From contig JAUNIK010000037.1 in assembly GCA_030523505.1 (NCBI GenBank), positions 1-12,156 of the forward strand: a stretch of 12,156 nt of DNA, read 5' to 3'. The translations under genes were made by a program, and so were the position numbers. Below are positions 1-7,819 of this stretch, in pieces. Position 1 is the stretch's first letter. Every line of letters starts with the position of its first letter. The stretch comes from Prevotellaceae bacterium. Its GTDB lineage: Bacteria > Bacteroidota > Bacteroidia > Bacteroidales > Bacteroidaceae. The notes beneath the pieces are model-generated. The model was not told where the DNA came from, made no database searches, and was given only the letters and a program-made list of their open reading frames with translations.

Positions 1-549
1 CGAAAAGCGCTCACTGATATGGGCAAACCCTTCGCCGGTGATGTACATCCAGAAATAACCGTAGTTGGCGATGCAGTGCTCGAAGCCGCAGAGGATGAAG
101 AACATTATCGGGAGGATCACCATTATCGGATTTGATGTCTTGCGCCAACCGTTTACGGCGAGGTACATCATTGCTCCACAGCCCCATGACAAAATCAATG
201 CACTGATCCAACTCTGCGATACCTTCGTTGCAACCATAGCATCTATGGCACTGACATTCAGGCGGGTAGCGTTAGCCGCAGAACAGACGAGGGCGATGCC
301 GATGAAGTTGAACACGATGATAGGGAGCATGCCCTTGCGGAGATTCCATAGGTCGCTGAACGACTCCACATATCCGATGCGACCAGTGTAGAGTGGATAG
401 CCCTTGATAAGGATGCTCAACAGTCCCAATGAGAACAGGAACGAGCCTGCAATCTTGTTTTCGCTTACAACATATACAAGGTCGCCCATGCCGATGAGGG
501 CGCCTGCAAGAACTGACTGAATGTAGAATTTAAGATTTTCGTTGTTCAT
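1..549 (-). CDS. Formate/nitrite transporter (FNT) family protein, C-terminus beyond window
   Basis: This reading frame starts at an ATG (549–547) and stays open for 183 codons to the window edge, so its C-terminus is missing; complete FNT proteins are roughly 250–280 residues. What is seen: a hydrophobic protein with repeated membrane segments, the motif LYTGRIGY near residues 53–60 (FNT proteins carry a similar LxTG loop) and GFEHCIANY at 155–163, matching the family signature around the central pore histidine (here H158). FNT proteins are pentameric inner-membrane channels for small anions such as formate, nitrite or hydrosulfide; the substrate cannot be read from this fragment. The gene begins 5 nt after the GH97 stop, so it should be the third gene of a TauE–GH97–FNT transcript. 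Family assignment is firm; substrate is open. Confidence 0.85.
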   Translation of the reverse strand, partial: MNNENLKFYIQSVLAGALIGMGDLVYVVSENKIAGSFLFSLGLLSILIKGYPLYTGRIGYVESFSDLWNLRKGMLPIIVFNFIGIALVCSAANATRLNVSAIDAMVATKVSQSWISALILSWGCGAMMYLAVNGWRKTSNPIMVILPIMFFILCGFEHCIANYGYFWMYITGEGFAHISERFS

Positions 550-554
550 ATTTC

Positions 555-2576
555 CTATTTTGCTTTTGTGATTATTACGAATCCGCCCTGTTTTGCTATT
601 GTTACGCGAAGCGGTTTACCTTTTAATGATATCTCTTTCTTCTCTGCCTCACGAGTCTTGGCGTTGTCGCAGAACAATGTGACGGTGTTGCCGGAAGTGA
701 ACTCGTCAAGCGGTATGCTGATTGTCAACGGATAGTCGAGGGCGTTGTTGCCGGCAATATACCATGTATCACCATGACGGCGCGCCATGACGATGTATCT
801 TCCCGGGTATCCTTCTATGAAACGTGTTTCATCCCATGTGGTAGGAACCTCGCGGAGGAAGTCCATGCAGAGTGTAGGAGCCGCCACACCCTCGGCGTTG
901 TAGTCAGTGCTCTCGATGGTGTTCACGCCGATATTCTCTGGGGCAAGGGCGAAGTTCTGGATAGGGTTCTGGAACAGAATGGTCGTTGCAAGTTCATGGC
1001 AATCGGTGGTGCGACGGGTGTTGCCGCCTTTGTTGCCTTTCTTTAAGTGACGGTTCATGAAGCAACCGCCCCATTCCATACAACCTATAGTGTTACGCAG
1101 GAAAGGATGAAGAGCAGTGTTCTGTGCCTCGACATCGCAGAAATGCTGGTCGAAGATGAGGTTCTCGCTGGCAAGCACAGCCTCGCTGCCCACATAGTTT
1201 GGGTACATGCGCTCCCAGCCACGAGGGATGGTGCAACCGTGGAAGATTACCATCAGTCCGTGGTCGTCGGCATCGCTCAGAATCTGCTCGTATAGTCGCA
1301 TTGTCTCCTGCTTGTCACCACCGAAGAAGTCCACCTTTATGCCCTTCACACCTATCTTCTGCATCCAGCGCATATACTCCTTGCGCTTTATCGGGTTGCC
1401 CATGATGTTTATTGGTCCCTGTTCAATATCGTTCCACCAACCACTCGAACTATACCAGAGGAACACATCGATGCCCTCTTGATGAGCATACTCCACAAGA
1501 CTCTCCATCTTCTCGCGACCGATATTGCTATCCCACCAGTTGTCGATAAGCACATATCGGAAGTTCATTGCCTTCGCCAGTCGGATATACTCCTGCTGAT
1601 CGCTGTAGTTGATAGACCCATCCTGCCATACAATCCAACTCCAGGTGCCTTTGCCGAAAATGTATTTGTTGGCGGTAGTGTAACGCGGTTCTACATTATC
1701 CCATGCAACGGTAGTCTCGACAATCGGCTTGAGACTGGTGCCAACAGTGATTGTTCGCCAAGGAGTGGCGTTAGGCAGCGACATCGCTGGTTCGATGGTA
1801 CCGTTGCCATTGTTCTCCTCAGGCATAGGAAACTCCAAGGTATAGAGTCCGTCGCCCTTCATGTCCGACAATCGACTACCGCAATAACGGCTGTCAACAT
1901 CCGTTTCGCTCACCATCACCCAACCCTCGCGGCGAGAATCCGCACTGCTGTTGATGTGGAAAAGGCAAGGGAAGGTATAGCCATGACCGTATTTCGAACG
2001 AGTGGACATCGGTTCGTCGAAGAGGTATTCCTCCTCGTAGGACGGTTTTGTTGATTTCCATCCAATCATCGCATCGCTCTGTGGACAGAGGAATGTGGTG
2101 GTTGAATGAGGGAAATCGAATCCCGTAGCCTCGCGCATCACACGGACAGAACGCTTCTTGCCGTTCCTCTCGTCATCCCATACCGGCAGTTCGTAGCGGA
2201 AAGCAATGTCGTTGTTGCTTATGCGGAATGTTATCGTAATCTCTTGATTATGAGCGTTCTTCAGCGTGTGCTTGTACTCGTTCTGGTCGAAGTGCACACT
2301 GGCGGTCTTGCAGCGGTCAAGAGTGTAGTCGCCCTCGAGATGGTTCACCTCCGATTTAACCATAGTCATGTCCTTGGTGAAATCACCGCAGTCAGCCAGT
2401 AAGCCCAAGGGACTGATATCCAACATCTGCACATCGTCATAGGCAACACTGTACATAGGATGACCTTCGGTAATCTGGAATGTCACAGCCAGTTTGCCGT
2501 CGGGGCCGCTCATCAGAGTCTGAGAATAAACAGAAACCGCGATGAATGCCGATAAAAGAAGGAAGAACTTTCTCAT
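555..2576 (-). CDS. Glycoside hydrolase family 97 (alpha-glucosidase/alpha-galactosidase type), secreted
   Basis: The 673-residue protein has the GH97 layout: Sec signal peptide (about 1–19, ending VYSQ, no lipobox cysteine), N-terminal beta-sandwich (about 20–290), TIM barrel (about 300–560) and C-terminal beta domain ending at 673. Barrel motifs include YVLIDNWWDS (341–350), FLWYSSSGWW (372–381) and GIKVDFFGGD (412–421). GH97 contains inverting alpha-glucosidases (SusB type) and retaining alpha-galactosidases (BT1871 type). The retaining nucleophile of BT1871 is, from memory, D415 with acid/base E470; here D416 lies in KVDFF and E471 lies 55 residues later, the same spacing. I therefore infer a retaining enzyme acting on alpha-galactosides or related sugars in the periplasm. 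It lies 12 nt after the TauE gene and 5 nt before the FNT gene. No SusC/SusD genes are visible, so this is not an obvious polysaccharide utilisation locus. The stop is TAG. Confidence 0.93.
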   Translation of the reverse strand: MRKFFLLLSAFIAVSVYSQTLMSGPDGKLAVTFQITEGHPMYSVAYDDVQMLDISPLGLLADCGDFTKDMTMVKSEVNHLEGDYTLDRCKTASVHFDQNEYKHTLKNAHNQEITITFRISNNDIAFRYELPVWDDERNGKKRSVRVMREATGFDFPHSTTTFLCPQSDAMIGWKSTKPSYEEEYLFDEPMSTRSKYGHGYTFPCLFHINSSADSRREGWVMVSETDVDSRYCGSRLSDMKGDGLYTLEFPMPEENNGNGTIEPAMSLPNATPWRTITVGTSLKPIVETTVAWDNVEPRYTTANKYIFGKGTWSWIVWQDGSINYSDQQEYIRLAKAMNFRYVLIDNWWDSNIGREKMESLVEYAHQEGIDVFLWYSSSGWWNDIEQGPINIMGNPIKRKEYMRWMQKIGVKGIKVDFFGGDKQETMRLYEQILSDADDHGLMVIFHGCTIPRGWERMYPNYVGSEAVLASENLIFDQHFCDVEAQNTALHPFLRNTIGCMEWGGCFMNRHLKKGNKGGNTRRTTDCHELATTILFQNPIQNFALAPENIGVNTIESTDYNAEGVAAPTLCMDFLREVPTTWDETRFIEGYPGRYIVMARRHGDTWYIAGNNALDYPLTISIPLDEFTSGNTVTLFCDNAKTREAEKKEISLKGKPLRVTIAKQGGFVIITKAK

Positions 2577-2588
2577 TGCTTATTTATA

Positions 2589-3317
2589 TTAATGTATTAA
2601 CGCTATTATTCCGCTGATTCCCATGTAGGCATAGACAATCTTGCGGAGGGTTGGAGTGGAAATCCTGTCGAACACTTTGCTTCCCACCCATGTGCCAAGC
2701 AACACAGCCACAATGCCGTAACACCAGGCAGTGCCCACCTCGGCAGTCAGGAAACCGTTACGCGCCCGGAATACCGTCATGCAAAGATTGCCGATAAGGA
2801 AATAAGACTGGGCAAGAGCGATATATTCGTTTTTTGTTTTCGTAGAACCAAGGAAATACAGCACTGCCGGAGGTCCCTGCATGCCAAACAACCCGCCCAT
2901 GATGCCCGACAGCGTACCCATGGAAATCTGTGTGGGCAGGTTCGGTTTGAGGTGAATCTTCTCGCTGATAAAGAAGAAATAGATAGAGGCGATGATGAGA
3001 GTGATGCCGAGGATTGTCTTCAGAGTGTGGTCGGCAGAACGAGCCACAAACTGCACCGCAAAGAATGAAACGAAGAGGAACGTGATGAGGATAGGGAGCA
3101 GCAGTCGCCAGTCGATATATTCCCACATCTTTGCCACGATAATGGTTGATGTCACAGCAGCCAGCAGTCCCGAGAGAGTTGTCGCCTCTCCATACGACGG
3201 CATGAGATAAGGCAGCATGGTCATTATGAAAATGCCGAAACCGAAGCCGCTCACCCGTTGTACGAAAGCTGCCCCGAAACAGAATAATGATAATAGTAAA
3301 AGCGTAGACATCAACAT
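2589..3317 (-). CDS. TauE/SafE-family membrane permease
   Basis: The 242-residue protein is almost wholly hydrophobic with about seven or eight predicted membrane segments and the two-repeat pattern of TauE/SafE (former DUF81) permeases. The first repeat carries FVQRVSGFGFG (18–28). The second carries GGLFGMQGPPAV (141–152), the usual glycine/proline-rich counterpart. The family exports sulfite, sulfoacetate or other organosulfur anions, but most members have no known substrate. The start could be the ATG at 3317 or the one two codons later at 3311; both precede the first conserved motif. A promoter-like -7 box (3325–3332) sits so close that either start would give an almost leaderless mRNA. 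It is the first gene of the minus-strand unit, 12 nt before the GH97 gene. Confidence 0.88.
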   Translation of the reverse strand: MLMSTLLLLSLFCFGAAFVQRVSGFGFGIFIMTMLPYLMPSYGEATTLSGLLAAVTSTIIVAKMWEYIDWRLLLPILITFLFVSFFAVQFVARSADHTLKTILGITLIIASIYFFFISEKIHLKPNLPTQISMGTLSGIMGGLFGMQGPPAVLYFLGSTKTKNEYIALAQSYFLIGNLCMTVFRARNGFLTAEVGTAWCYGIVAVLLGTWVGSKVFDRISTPTLRKIVYAYMGISGIIALIH

Positions 3318-3324
3318 ACTTCTG

Positions 3325-3356
3325 CAAATTTACTCAATTTCGCAGATATAACGAAA
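3325..3356 (-). promoter_or_regulatory. Bacteroidetes-type promoter for the TauE–GH97–FNT unit
   Basis: Read on the minus strand, TAAATTTG (3332–3325) matches the -7 consensus TAnnTTTG exactly. TTTC (3356–3353), one base from the -33 TTTG, lies 20 nt upstream, the expected spacing. The predicted transcription start is near 3318–3320, directly at the TauE start codon, so the transcript would be leaderless or nearly so. Alternatively the true promoter may lie farther upstream. Confidence 0.5.
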
Positions 3357-3371
3357 ATTGTGGGCTGTTTT

Positions 3372-3403
3372 TTTGGCAGTTTGAAAAGAATAGGCTATTT
3401 TTG
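3372..3403 (+). promoter_or_regulatory. Bacteroidetes-type promoter for the DUF4230 pair
   Basis: TTTG at 3372–3375, a 20-nt spacer, then TATTTTTG at 3396–3403 match the -33 (TTTG) and -7 (TAnnTTTG) boxes of the Bacteroidetes primary sigma factor without a mismatch. The start of transcription should be near 3408–3410, giving a leader of about 36 nt before the ATG at 3446. It diverges from the promoter at 3325–3356, so both units share this 128-nt intergenic region. Confidence 0.72.
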
Positions 3404-3445
3404 CGCCATTCTAATTGAATAGTGACGGCAAATTGACTTTTAGCG

Positions 3446-4123
3446 ATGAATAAACAAAGACAATATTTATTAGGAATAGGATGCGCAGTGGTACTATTCT
3501 TATTGGTGGTATTGCTGGGTGGGAAGTGCTCCAACAAGAAAGTTCCTGTGGCTCCTGTTGACACAATGCAACTGTTGCTGCGCCAGATACAAGACTGTTC
3601 GCGAATCTATGCTACAGAAGTGAATGTCCACAAGATTGTGACCCATAACGACAACCAGCAGATTCATCTGAAGGTGCTGGGCAAGGAGTTCTTCAAGGAT
3701 ATTCCGCTAAGTAAGCGAAAGATTGCCATTCCGATGGATGTGACACTGAAGGCGTATGTTGATCTCAGCGAGTTCAGTGCTTCGAATGTAAAGAGAAGAG
3801 GCAACAAGGTGGAGGTGACACTCCCTGATCCTAAGATAATGCTAACGCATACGAAACTCAACAACGAGAATATCGTGAGAAAAGGCAATATGTTTGCGCC
3901 AAAATTCACCGACGAGGAACTGCTGTCTTATGCAGCGCAGGGTAGGGCAGATGTGATAAAAACAATCCCTGACTTGAACGTCCTTCCTATGGCTCGCGTG
4001 GGAGCGGCACGAACGTTGATACCAATCTTTGAGCAGCTCGGATATAATGCCGAAGATATAACTATTACCTTCCGAAAAGAATTTACTTTCAACGAAATAC
4101 AACGCTTTGTTCAAACTGATTAA
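3446..4123 (+). CDS. DUF4230 membrane-anchored protein, first of a pair
   Basis: The 225-residue protein has a short basic N-terminus (MNKQRQ), one hydrophobic membrane segment (about 7–26) and then a soluble domain that should face the periplasm. The soluble part shows the DUF4230 pattern: an ATEVNVHKIV strand, a conserved hydrophobic stretch IAIPMDVTLKAYVDLS, a VTLPDPKIMLTHTKL strand-turn, and a C-terminal helical part with GAARTLIPIFEQLGYN. No catalytic motif is visible and the function of the family is unknown. A cysteine at residue 28 (GGKCSN) follows the membrane segment but is not in a good lipobox, so a simple membrane anchor is more likely. The next gene starts 10 nt downstream and encodes a protein of the same fold, so the two are probably co-transcribed and may work as a pair. 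Confidence 0.82.
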   Translation: MNKQRQYLLGIGCAVVLFLLVVLLGGKCSNKKVPVAPVDTMQLLLRQIQDCSRIYATEVNVHKIVTHNDNQQIHLKVLGKEFFKDIPLSKRKIAIPMDVTLKAYVDLSEFSASNVKRRGNKVEVTLPDPKIMLTHTKLNNENIVRKGNMFAPKFTDEELLSYAAQGRADVIKTIPDLNVLPMARVGAARTLIPIFEQLGYNAEDITITFRKEFTFNEIQRFVQTD

Positions 4124-4133
4124 TCCATAGGCT

Positions 4134-4757
4134 ATGAAAGATAAGATATTGCAATTCGCGAAAACCTATAAGAAAGAACTGTGTATCGTTGCTGTCACGG
4201 CTATAGTTGCTGTTGCTATCACCCTTTTCTTTATGAAGAAAGATTGGGGCTCGGGCATTGATGTTGGAGTGAGTGGCACAGAGATTGATAATACTCCGCA
4301 GATTGTTCAAAAAATCAAACAGATTGGTGAATGGGAATTTCTGAGTGTTACCAGCGAGGAACTTGTTGATACTACAGCTTCGAATAAGGTTATAGGAATC
4401 AAAATCGGCAAGGACAAACAACTTGTCCGCGTTTATACGGGAACCCTTCGTTTCGGTATTGACACAAAGGAGATGGCAGAGCAGTCGTTTGAGGTTATTG
4501 ATGACACACTCGTCGTGACGCTTCCTGAAATAAAACTCCTTGATGAGAATTTCATCGATGAGGCAAAGACTGTGGCTTTCTATGAGAATGGCAGTTGGAG
4601 CGATCAGGACCGCCAGAAACTGTACGAGAAGGCCGTCCGCCAGATGAAGGAGAATAACGTAACCCCGGCAAACCTCTCGAAAGCCCGCAGCAATGCCATC
4701 GAGCAGATGAATGTGATGCTCAAAGCAATGGGCGCAAAGCGGTATAAGGTAAAATAA
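4134..4757 (+). CDS. DUF4230 membrane-anchored protein, second of a pair
   Basis: The 207-residue protein has a basic N-terminus, one membrane segment (about 16–34) and a periplasmic-side domain with the same order of elements as its upstream neighbour. Examples are VYTGTLRFGIDTKEM and VTLPEIKLLDENFID, the latter aligning with VTLPDPKIMLTHTKL in the first protein. A lysine/glutamate-rich helical stretch (about 160–200) closes the protein. The two genes look like an old tandem duplication with strong divergence. Function is unknown; a structural or scaffolding role at the inner membrane is only a guess. The TAA stop (4755–4757) lies directly against a 25-bp inverted repeat starting at 4758. 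Transcription should end at the terminator at 4907–4928. Confidence 0.82.
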   Translation: MKDKILQFAKTYKKELCIVAVTAIVAVAITLFFMKKDWGSGIDVGVSGTEIDNTPQIVQKIKQIGEWEFLSVTSEELVDTTASNKVIGIKIGKDKQLVRVYTGTLRFGIDTKEMAEQSFEVIDDTLVVTLPEIKLLDENFIDEAKTVAFYENGSWSDQDRQKLYEKAVRQMKENNVTPANLSKARSNAIEQMNVMLKAMGAKRYKVK

Positions 4758-4882
4758 AGCCCCTCCCCAGCCCTCCCCTCATGGGGCGGGAGCTTTTGAG
4801 GTTAGCTTTTCTATCGGAGAGCACACTGTCAGAAAGAGTAGATACTACTCCCTCCCAATGAGGGGAGGGCTGGGGAGGGGCT
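4758..4882. repeat. Perfect 25-bp C/G-rich inverted repeat flanking 75 bp
   Basis: The left arm (4758–4782) and right arm (4858–4882) are exact reverse complements over 25 bp. The left arm contains CCCCTCCCCAGCCCTCCCC (4760–4778) and the right arm its complement (4862–4880). Each arm is the head of the same repeat unit that occurs again at 9411–9467, so this is an inverted pair of related units, comparable in layout to REP/BIME elements. In RNA the arms could pair into a long stem. The right arm, on the plus strand, also fits a four-run G-quadruplex pattern. The left arm starts one base after the DUF4230 stop codon. Confidence 0.9.
4824..4880 (-). repeat. 57-bp dispersed repeat, copy 1
   Basis: Read on the minus strand from 4880 to 4824, this matches 9411–9467 at 52 of 57 positions. 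The first 19 bases and the last 33 are identical and only a 5-base loop differs (TCATT here, GTGAT there). The loop is flanked by CCCTCCC and GGGAGGG, a 7-bp hairpin. Identity stops abruptly after the GACAGTG end, which marks one boundary of the unit. Confidence 0.9.
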
Positions 4883-4906
4883 CTTGGGTGGCTCCTTTCT
4901 TGATTT

Positions 4907-4928
4907 CCCTTTGTAAAAGGGCTTTTTT
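4907..4928 (+). terminator. Rho-independent terminator of the DUF4230 unit
   Basis: A 6-bp stem CCCTTT (4907–4912) / AAAGGG (4916–4921) with a 3-nt loop is followed by C and six T residues (4923–4928). It lies after the inverted repeat and just before the ftsX promoter, which fits separation of the two transcription units. Confidence 0.65.
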
Positions 4929-4950
4929 ATCGTTAATGAATTTTAAAACG

Positions 4951-4981
4951 ATTGTTATTTGCTTGAAATTGCTTATTTTTG
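4951..4981 (+). promoter_or_regulatory. Bacteroidetes-type promoter for the ftsX operon
   Basis: TATTTTTG at 4974–4981 fits the -7 consensus TAnnTTTG exactly, and ATTG at 4951–4954, one base from TTTG, lies 19 nt upstream. Transcription should start near 4986, leaving a leader of about 60 nt before the ftsX ATG. Its position right after the terminator at 4907–4928 supports it. Confidence 0.6.
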
Positions 4982-5048
4982 CATAACATTCCCTATTGTG
5001 GCGTCTTTTGATGCCAAGTAATTTACACTTTAGTGTATCTGGATAAGT

Positions 5049-5927
5049 ATGGTAAAAAGAAAAAATAAGCAAAAGAAACATCGTGGATGGCAGTCTGTCA
5101 CCCTCTGTGTAAGTACAGCAATGGTTTTGGTGCTCCTCGGAATGGTTGTGCTCAGTGTGCTCACTGCCCATAACCTTTCAAACTACGTAAAGGAGAATTT
5201 CGTCATCACCCTCACCCTCGAGGATGATATGACCCAGCCAGAGACAACCCAGTTGACAAAATCACTCCAGAGCAAAGAGTTCGTGCGCCAGTTGCAGTTT
5301 ATCAGCAAGGAAGAGGCGTTGAAGGAGCAGATCAAAGCAATGGGCTCGGATCCTACCGAGTTCATTGGTGCCAATCCGTTCATGGCTTCTGTTGAATTGT
5401 ATTTGAAGAGCGAATATGCCAACAGCGATTCCCTCCGTTGGGTACAGAAGGCATTGAAGCGTTATCCGAAAGTCAGCGAGATAACCTATCAGCGCGACCT
5501 TATGGATAGTGTGAACACCAATCTTCAGCGCATTAATATCGTGTTGCTCGTTCTTGCTCTGTTGCTCACAGGAGTATCGTTCACACTCATCAACAACACC
5601 GTCCGTCTTGGTGTCTATGCCCGTCGATTCAATATCCACACGATGAAACTCGTAGGTGCTTCGTGGGGCTTCATCCGTAAACCGTTCATCCGTCAGAGCA
5701 TGCTCGTGGGAGTTGTTGCGGCCATCATTGCTGACCTTGTTCTTGCCGGAGCCTTGTATGCCCTTTACACCTATCAGGAGAATATGCTCAACATCGTGAC
5801 CTGGGAGGTAATGGCGATAGCAGGTGTGGCAGTGTTCGCTTTCGGCTTGTTCATCACTTGGATTTGCACATATATCTCGGTGAACAAGTTCCTGAAAATG
5901 AAAGCCGGTCAGCTGTATAAGATTTAG
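5049..5927 (+). CDS. ftsX: Cell division protein FtsX
   Basis: The 292-residue protein has the four-segment FtsX topology: basic cytoplasmic start (KRKNKQKKHR), first membrane segment (about 18–40), a periplasmic domain (about 41–158), then membrane segments near 162–182, 216–240 and 253–278. The cytoplasmic loop carries NNTVRLGVYARRFNIHTMKL (182–201), typical of the family. FtsX pairs with the ATPase FtsE to activate peptidoglycan hydrolases at the septum. The ftsE gene is not in this window, which is common in Bacteroidetes. It is the first gene of a six-gene operon with its own promoter at 4951–4981, and the next gene follows after 23 nt. Confidence 0.93.
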   Translation: MVKRKNKQKKHRGWQSVTLCVSTAMVLVLLGMVVLSVLTAHNLSNYVKENFVITLTLEDDMTQPETTQLTKSLQSKEFVRQLQFISKEEALKEQIKAMGSDPTEFIGANPFMASVELYLKSEYANSDSLRWVQKALKRYPKVSEITYQRDLMDSVNTNLQRINIVLLVLALLLTGVSFTLINNTVRLGVYARRFNIHTMKLVGASWGFIRKPFIRQSMLVGVVAAIIADLVLAGALYALYTYQENMLNIVTWEVMAIAGVAVFAFGLFITWICTYISVNKFLKMKAGQLYKI

Positions 5928-5950
5928 AAACAAGAAATACGACAAACAAT

Positions 5951-6226
5951 ATGAATAAGAAAAATTTCGCTTTTGACAAAGTCAATTTCATCTTGCTTGC
6001 AGCAAGCATCTGCGTTATCCTTTTAGGATTTGTACTCATGAGTGGAGGCAGTTCTACCCGCGAGGCTTACGATCCTTCAATCTTCGACGCACGCCACACA
6101 AAACTGGCACCAGCAGTATGTTTCATCGGTTTTATCTCATTGGTTTATGCTGTTGTGAGAAAGCCAAAGGATGATAAGAGCATCAGCAAGGAAGCCGATG
6201 AAAAGGAAATCAAGGATGTAAAGTAA
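5951..6226 (+). CDS. DUF3098 small membrane protein
   Basis: This 91-residue protein has two membrane segments (about 12–32 and 53–69) joined by a short loop with SGGSSTREAYDPSIFDARHTK, and a charged, lysine/glutamate-rich C-terminal tail. The N-terminal FAFDKVNFILL and the YDPSIFDARHTKLAP stretch are characteristic of DUF3098, which in Bacteroidetes usually sits between ftsX and uppP as here. Its role is unknown; the fixed neighbourhood suggests a part in division or envelope precursor supply. The gaps are 23 nt to ftsX and 12 nt to uppP. Confidence 0.88.
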   Translation: MNKKNFAFDKVNFILLAASICVILLGFVLMSGGSSTREAYDPSIFDARHTKLAPAVCFIGFISLVYAVVRKPKDDKSISKEADEKEIKDVK

Positions 6227-6238
6227 TAGAAGGCAAGG

Positions 6239-7072
6239 ATGGATTGGTTACAAGCATTGATTCTCGGACTCGTTCAGGGTCTGACAGAATACTTACCAGT
6301 ATCAAGTTCTGGTCATCTGGAGTTAGGCAAGATTCTCCTTGGTCCACAGGCCGAGGCAGGTGGTTTGACATTCGATATCGTTGTGCATGTCGCAACAGTG
6401 TTGTCAACACTCGTCATCCTGTGGAAGGAGATAGTATGGTTGCTCAAAGGACTCCTCAAGTTCCAGTGGAATGATGAGGCTCGCTACACACTCACCATCA
6501 TCATCTCGATGATTCCTGTGGGCGTTGTAGGTCTTTGCTTCAAGGATTATATCGAGAGCATCTACGAAGGTCATGTGGCCGTTGTTGTTGGTTGCTGTCT
6601 GCTCATCACCGCATTGCTGCTTGCGTTGACACATTTCTTCCCTAATGGTTTCACAAGCAAACCAAAAGAGAAGATTTCCGGACTGCACGCTTTCATCATC
6701 GGTATAGCACAGGCTTGTGCTGTACTCCCTGGTCTGAGCCGTTCGGGCAGCACCATCGCTACCGGTCTGTTGCTCGGCAATGACAAGAAGAAACTGGCAC
6801 AGTTCTCTTTCCTCATGGTCATTCCTCCTATTCTTGGTGAGGCACTCATCGACTTCAAGCATATCTTCGCTCCATCAGAGGAGTATCTCGCAACCCATGC
6901 AGGAGAGATGGCTTCAATACCAACACTGTCGCTCATCGTTGGTTTCGTTGCAGCATTCCTCTCGGGCTGTCTGGCTTGCAAGTGGATGATAAACCTTGTC
7001 AAGAAGTTCTCGCTTATTTATTTCGCCATCTATTGTGCTGTGATAGGTGTTGTAGTACTCTGTCTGGCATAA
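6239..7072 (+). CDS. uppP: Undecaprenyl-diphosphatase UppP (BacA)
   Basis: The 277-residue integral membrane protein dephosphorylates undecaprenyl diphosphate to the monophosphate, renewing the lipid carrier for peptidoglycan and other surface polymers. Both family signatures are intact: [17 protein letters not shown] (14–30, with the catalytic glutamate E17 and the triple serine) and [13 protein letters not shown] (164–176, with R168). Length and the run of about eight hydrophobic segments match the family. Overproduction of the E. coli enzyme gives bacitracin resistance, but this is the housekeeping copy in its usual operon place. It starts 12 nt after the DUF3098 gene. Confidence 0.96.
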   Translation: MDWLQALILGLVQGLTEYLPVSSSGHLELGKILLGPQAEAGGLTFDIVVHVATVLSTLVILWKEIVWLLKGLLKFQWNDEARYTLTIIISMIPVGVVGLCFKDYIESIYEGHVAVVVGCCLLITALLLALTHFFPNGFTSKPKEKISGLHAFIIGIAQACAVLPGLSRSGSTIATGLLLGNDKKKLAQFSFLMVIPPILGEALIDFKHIFAPSEEYLATHAGEMASIPTLSLIVGFVAAFLSGCLACKWMINLVKKFSLIYFAIYCAVIGVVVLCLA

Positions 7073-7085
7073 AATATCTTGGTAT

Positions 7086-7805
7086 ATGATAAATTTTCGC
7101 GAAGGAGTAATCATCTGCATTAACAAACCCTACAAGGCTTCCAGCTTCGGGGCACTGGCATTCGCTCGTACTCGTATATCGAGAGCGCTCAACATCAGAA
7201 GAGCCAAGATGGGACACGCCGGAACCCTCGACCCATTGGCGACAGGCGTTCTTATCCTCTGTACAGGCAAGGCAACAAAACGCATTGAGGAGTTGCAGTT
7301 GCACGACAAGGAATACACAGCGACACTGCAATTCGGTGCTACCACAGCTTCGTTTGATATGGAGCATCCAGAGAGTGAATGGTTCGAGAAGGACCATATC
7401 ACCGAGGAGAAGGTGCGTGAGGCACTGAAACAGTTTGTAGGCGACATCGACCAGGTTCCACCAATCTTCTCGGCTTGCAATGTCAATGGCAAGAGAGCCT
7501 ATCAGTTGGCACGAAAAGATCGTGAGGTGGAACTCAAAGCAAAGAAGATTCATATCGAGGAGATAGAACTGCTTTGGTTTGATGATGAAAAGAAACAAGC
7601 ACAGATTCGTGTTGTCTGTGGAAAAGGTACATACATCCGTTCCTTGGCACGCGACATCGGTAAGGCACTCGATTCCGGCGCATATCTCACTCAGCTGTGC
7701 CGCACTCGTGTAGGTAAATACACACTCGATGACTGTCTCACTTACGATAACTTCGATGAGTGGCTGGCGTCGCAGGAGTTAGTTCCATGGGACGATAATA
7801 AATAA
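7086..7805 (+). CDS. truB: tRNA pseudouridine(55) synthase TruB
   Basis: The 239-residue protein isomerises U55 in the T-loop of most tRNAs to pseudouridine. The catalytic loop GHAGTLDPLATGVL (43–56) holds the nucleophilic aspartate D49. Other family motifs are INKPYKASS (12–20), KEYTATLQFGATT and CGKGTYIRSLARDIG. The protein is shorter than E. coli TruB (314) because it lacks the C-terminal extension, which is normal for Bacteroidetes. The chosen ATG lies 13 nt after uppP and is followed directly by the conserved N-terminus. Confidence 0.95.
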   Translation: MINFREGVIICINKPYKASSFGALAFARTRISRALNIRRAKMGHAGTLDPLATGVLILCTGKATKRIEELQLHDKEYTATLQFGATTASFDMEHPESEWFEKDHITEEKVREALKQFVGDIDQVPPIFSACNVNGKRAYQLARKDREVELKAKKIHIEEIELLWFDDEKKQAQIRVVCGKGTYIRSLARDIGKALDSGAYLTQLCRTRVGKYTLDDCLTYDNFDEWLASQELVPWDDNK

Positions 7806-7819
7806 AACAAACAACTATA

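Noticed and set aside
4758..4882. CRISPR array
   Set aside because: Only an inverted pair and one distant copy exist; there are no regularly spaced direct repeats and no cas genes.
4845..5171. Minus-strand 108-codon reading frame over the inverted repeat, promoter and ftsX start
   Set aside because: It runs across a terminator, a promoter and the start of ftsX; its protein-like end is only the translated repeat.
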